A stretch of 6,954 nt of DNA from Gammaproteobacteria bacterium. Its GTDB lineage: Bacteria > Pseudomonadota > Gammaproteobacteria > Immundisolibacterales > Immundisolibacteraceae. Positions 6,944 through 6,954 of this stretch are shown here, piece after piece. Under the pieces are notes generated by a model, which worked only from the letters and a program-made list of their open reading frames with translations, was not told the DNA's origin and did not search any database. The first letter of the stretch is position 1; every line of letters begins with the position of its first letter. The position numbers and the translations under genes were made by a program. The DNA is taken from assembly GCA_003526065.1 (NCBI GenBank), contig DQBD01000111.1, positions 1-6,954 of the forward strand, given 5' to 3'.

Positions 6944-6954
6944 AGATCGGAAGA
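6944..6954 (+). other. Probable Illumina adapter remnant at the contig end
   Basis: The final 11 bases, AGATCGGAAGA, match the start of the standard Illumina adapter (AGATCGGAAGAGC) and stop exactly at the edge of the window. A perfect 11-base match placed precisely at the end is unlikely by chance. These bases should not be treated as genomic. Confidence 0.8.

Overview
The window is a GC-rich (visibly about two-thirds G+C), tightly packed segment with every convincing gene on the minus strand. It reads as one operon, transcribed from right to left, for making and taking up the compatible solute glucosylglycerol (GG, 2-O-glucosylglycerol). Composition, gene families and the gpsA/HAD/ggpS arrangement suggest a salt-exposed or rhizosphere-type proteobacterium, most likely gammaproteobacterial. 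No taxonomic marker is present, so this is an inference. The last 11 bases look like an Illumina adapter, so the window is probably a whole short draft or metagenome contig.

Layout in transcription order (right to left). Positions 6944-6954 are probable adapter. Positions 6810-6943 may hold the tail of an unidentified upstream gene. Positions 6728-6809 are an AT-rich control region with a promoter-like element and several dyads. Then follow gpsA (NAD(P)-dependent glycerol-3-phosphate dehydrogenase, 5609-6727), a HAD-IIB phosphatase (4854-5612), ggpS (glucosylglycerol-phosphate synthase, 3331-4857), a secreted sugar-type ABC substrate-binding protein (2058-3344), two MalF/MalG-type permeases (1098-2051 and 274-1101), and the first 83 codons of a MalK-type ATPase, cut off by the left edge (1-251).

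Inferred pathway: GpsA reduces dihydroxyacetone phosphate to sn-glycerol-3-phosphate. GgpS transfers glucose from a nucleotide sugar (ADP-glucose in characterised members) to it. The HAD enzyme removes the phosphate to release glucosylglycerol. The four-part ABC importer recovers leaked or external glucosylglycerol. The three biosynthetic genes are joined by two ATGA overlaps, the importer begins inside the end of ggpS, and the two permeases share a third ATGA. The cassette therefore looks both co-transcribed and translationally coupled.

GgpS is the best supported assignment: its N-terminal third follows cyanobacterial GgpS, not trehalose-6-phosphate synthase OtsA. The substrate of the HAD enzyme and of the transporter rests on gene context. 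The long plus-strand reading frames are GC-rich shadows of the minus-strand genes.
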